Positions 63,833 through 64,000 of a DNA stretch of 64,000 nucleotides are shown here, piece by piece. The stretch covers positions 62,030,640 through 62,094,639 of the forward strand of contig CM055097.1 in NCBI GenBank assembly GCA_029204225.1, in the 5' to 3' direction. Numbering within the stretch: position 1 is the stretch's first letter; each line of letters begins with the position of its first letter. Both the position numbers and the translations under genes were made by a program. Under the pieces are notes generated by a model. It ran no database searches. It was not told the DNA's origin and saw only the letters and a program-made list of their open reading frames with translations. The stretch comes from Diphasiastrum complanatum. Lineage: Eukaryota > Streptophyta > Lycopodiopsida > Lycopodiales > Lycopodiaceae.

Positions 63833-64000
63833 TGTTAGAAATAAATGACTATGCTAAAGTTAATCCATAGGTTACTTTGACCCAAAAGGTCGAGATTTGT
63901 GTAACCATGGGCATTTAGTTATTTAGGCCATCTTAAGTTTGTCTTAAGTTCAGTTGGACCCAATTTTGGTCATGTACTGACTCGTGGGTCCTTAGGGGTC
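63833..64000 (+). repeat. RE7 3' LTR (partial)
   Basis: TGTTAGAAATAAATGAC after an AAGGAGGA polypurine tract; matches 60306-60473 with only a few substitutions. Confidence 0.9.

Larger units (their letters stand above)
60306..64000 (+). mobile_element. RE7: gag-deleted Ty1/Copia retrotransposon in intron 8, cut by window end
   Basis: 5' LTR 60306-60734 and the start of the 3' LTR at 63833. The interior starts only a few bases after the LTR with late-gag zinc-knuckle codons. Two further internal deletions (integrase tail, end of RNase H) and several stops. The visible parts of the two LTRs are very similar over 168 bp. Confidence 0.92.

Overview
This is nuclear DNA from a vascular plant with a large, repeat-rich genome. 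The evidence is spliced GT-AG exons of a conserved housekeeping gene, many plant-type Ty1/Copia and Ty3/Gypsy retrotransposons (most primed by initiator-Met tRNA), a hAT relic, a LINE relic and a fragment of a plastid ATP/ADP translocase gene. The sequence alone does not separate a large-genome angiosperm from a gymnosperm or fern.

The backbone is one host gene on the + strand that hides between the transposons. It is the 5' half of NAA35/MAK10, the auxiliary subunit of the NatC N-terminal acetyltransferase. Eight exons (13572-13671, 24806-24873, 37352-37492, 37593-37760, 37999-38146, 58121-58200, 58727-58999, 59193-59336) join in perfect phase into about 374 codons without a stop. The gene continues past the right edge. 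Introns 3, 4, 6 and 7 are short (100, 238, 526 and 193 bp). Introns 1, 2 and 5 are 11.1, 12.5 and 20.0 kb, and intron 8 exceeds 4.6 kb. The long ones are long because they hold transposons.

Layout. 1-13.5 kb (upstream): a minus-strand Copia scrap; RE1, a gag-deleted Copia element (247 to about 9480) with RE2, a 4.6-kb non-coding LTR element (2298-6884), nested in its integrase gene with a perfect CCGGG duplication; then a broken Copia relic (9.6-11.6 kb) and AT-rich DNA. 13.67-24.8 kb (intron 1): a candidate MITE, a minus-strand Copia relic with its LTR, and RE3, a complete minus-strand Copia element (17970-23842). 24.87-37.35 kb (intron 2): a Copia relic, then RE4, a Gypsy shell (27.2-36.3 kb) filled with a translocase gene fragment, a large nested inverted-repeat complex and a hAT transposase relic. 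38.15-58.12 kb (intron 5): a minus-strand Gypsy-gag/Copia-pol chimera, RE5 (a chromodomain Gypsy element, 43.0-48.9 kb), an orphan LTR, RE6 (a very young Copia element, 49442-54851, with LTRs that read identical) and a LINE split into opposite orientations. 59.34-64 kb (intron 8): a minus-strand Copia scrap interrupted by RE7, a gag-deleted Copia element running off the window.

The TE genes do not work together; they are independent insertions of different ages. RE6 is closest to functional, with one apparent 1-nt deletion next to the reverse-transcriptase active site. I found no CRISPR array, rRNA or convincing tRNA gene.
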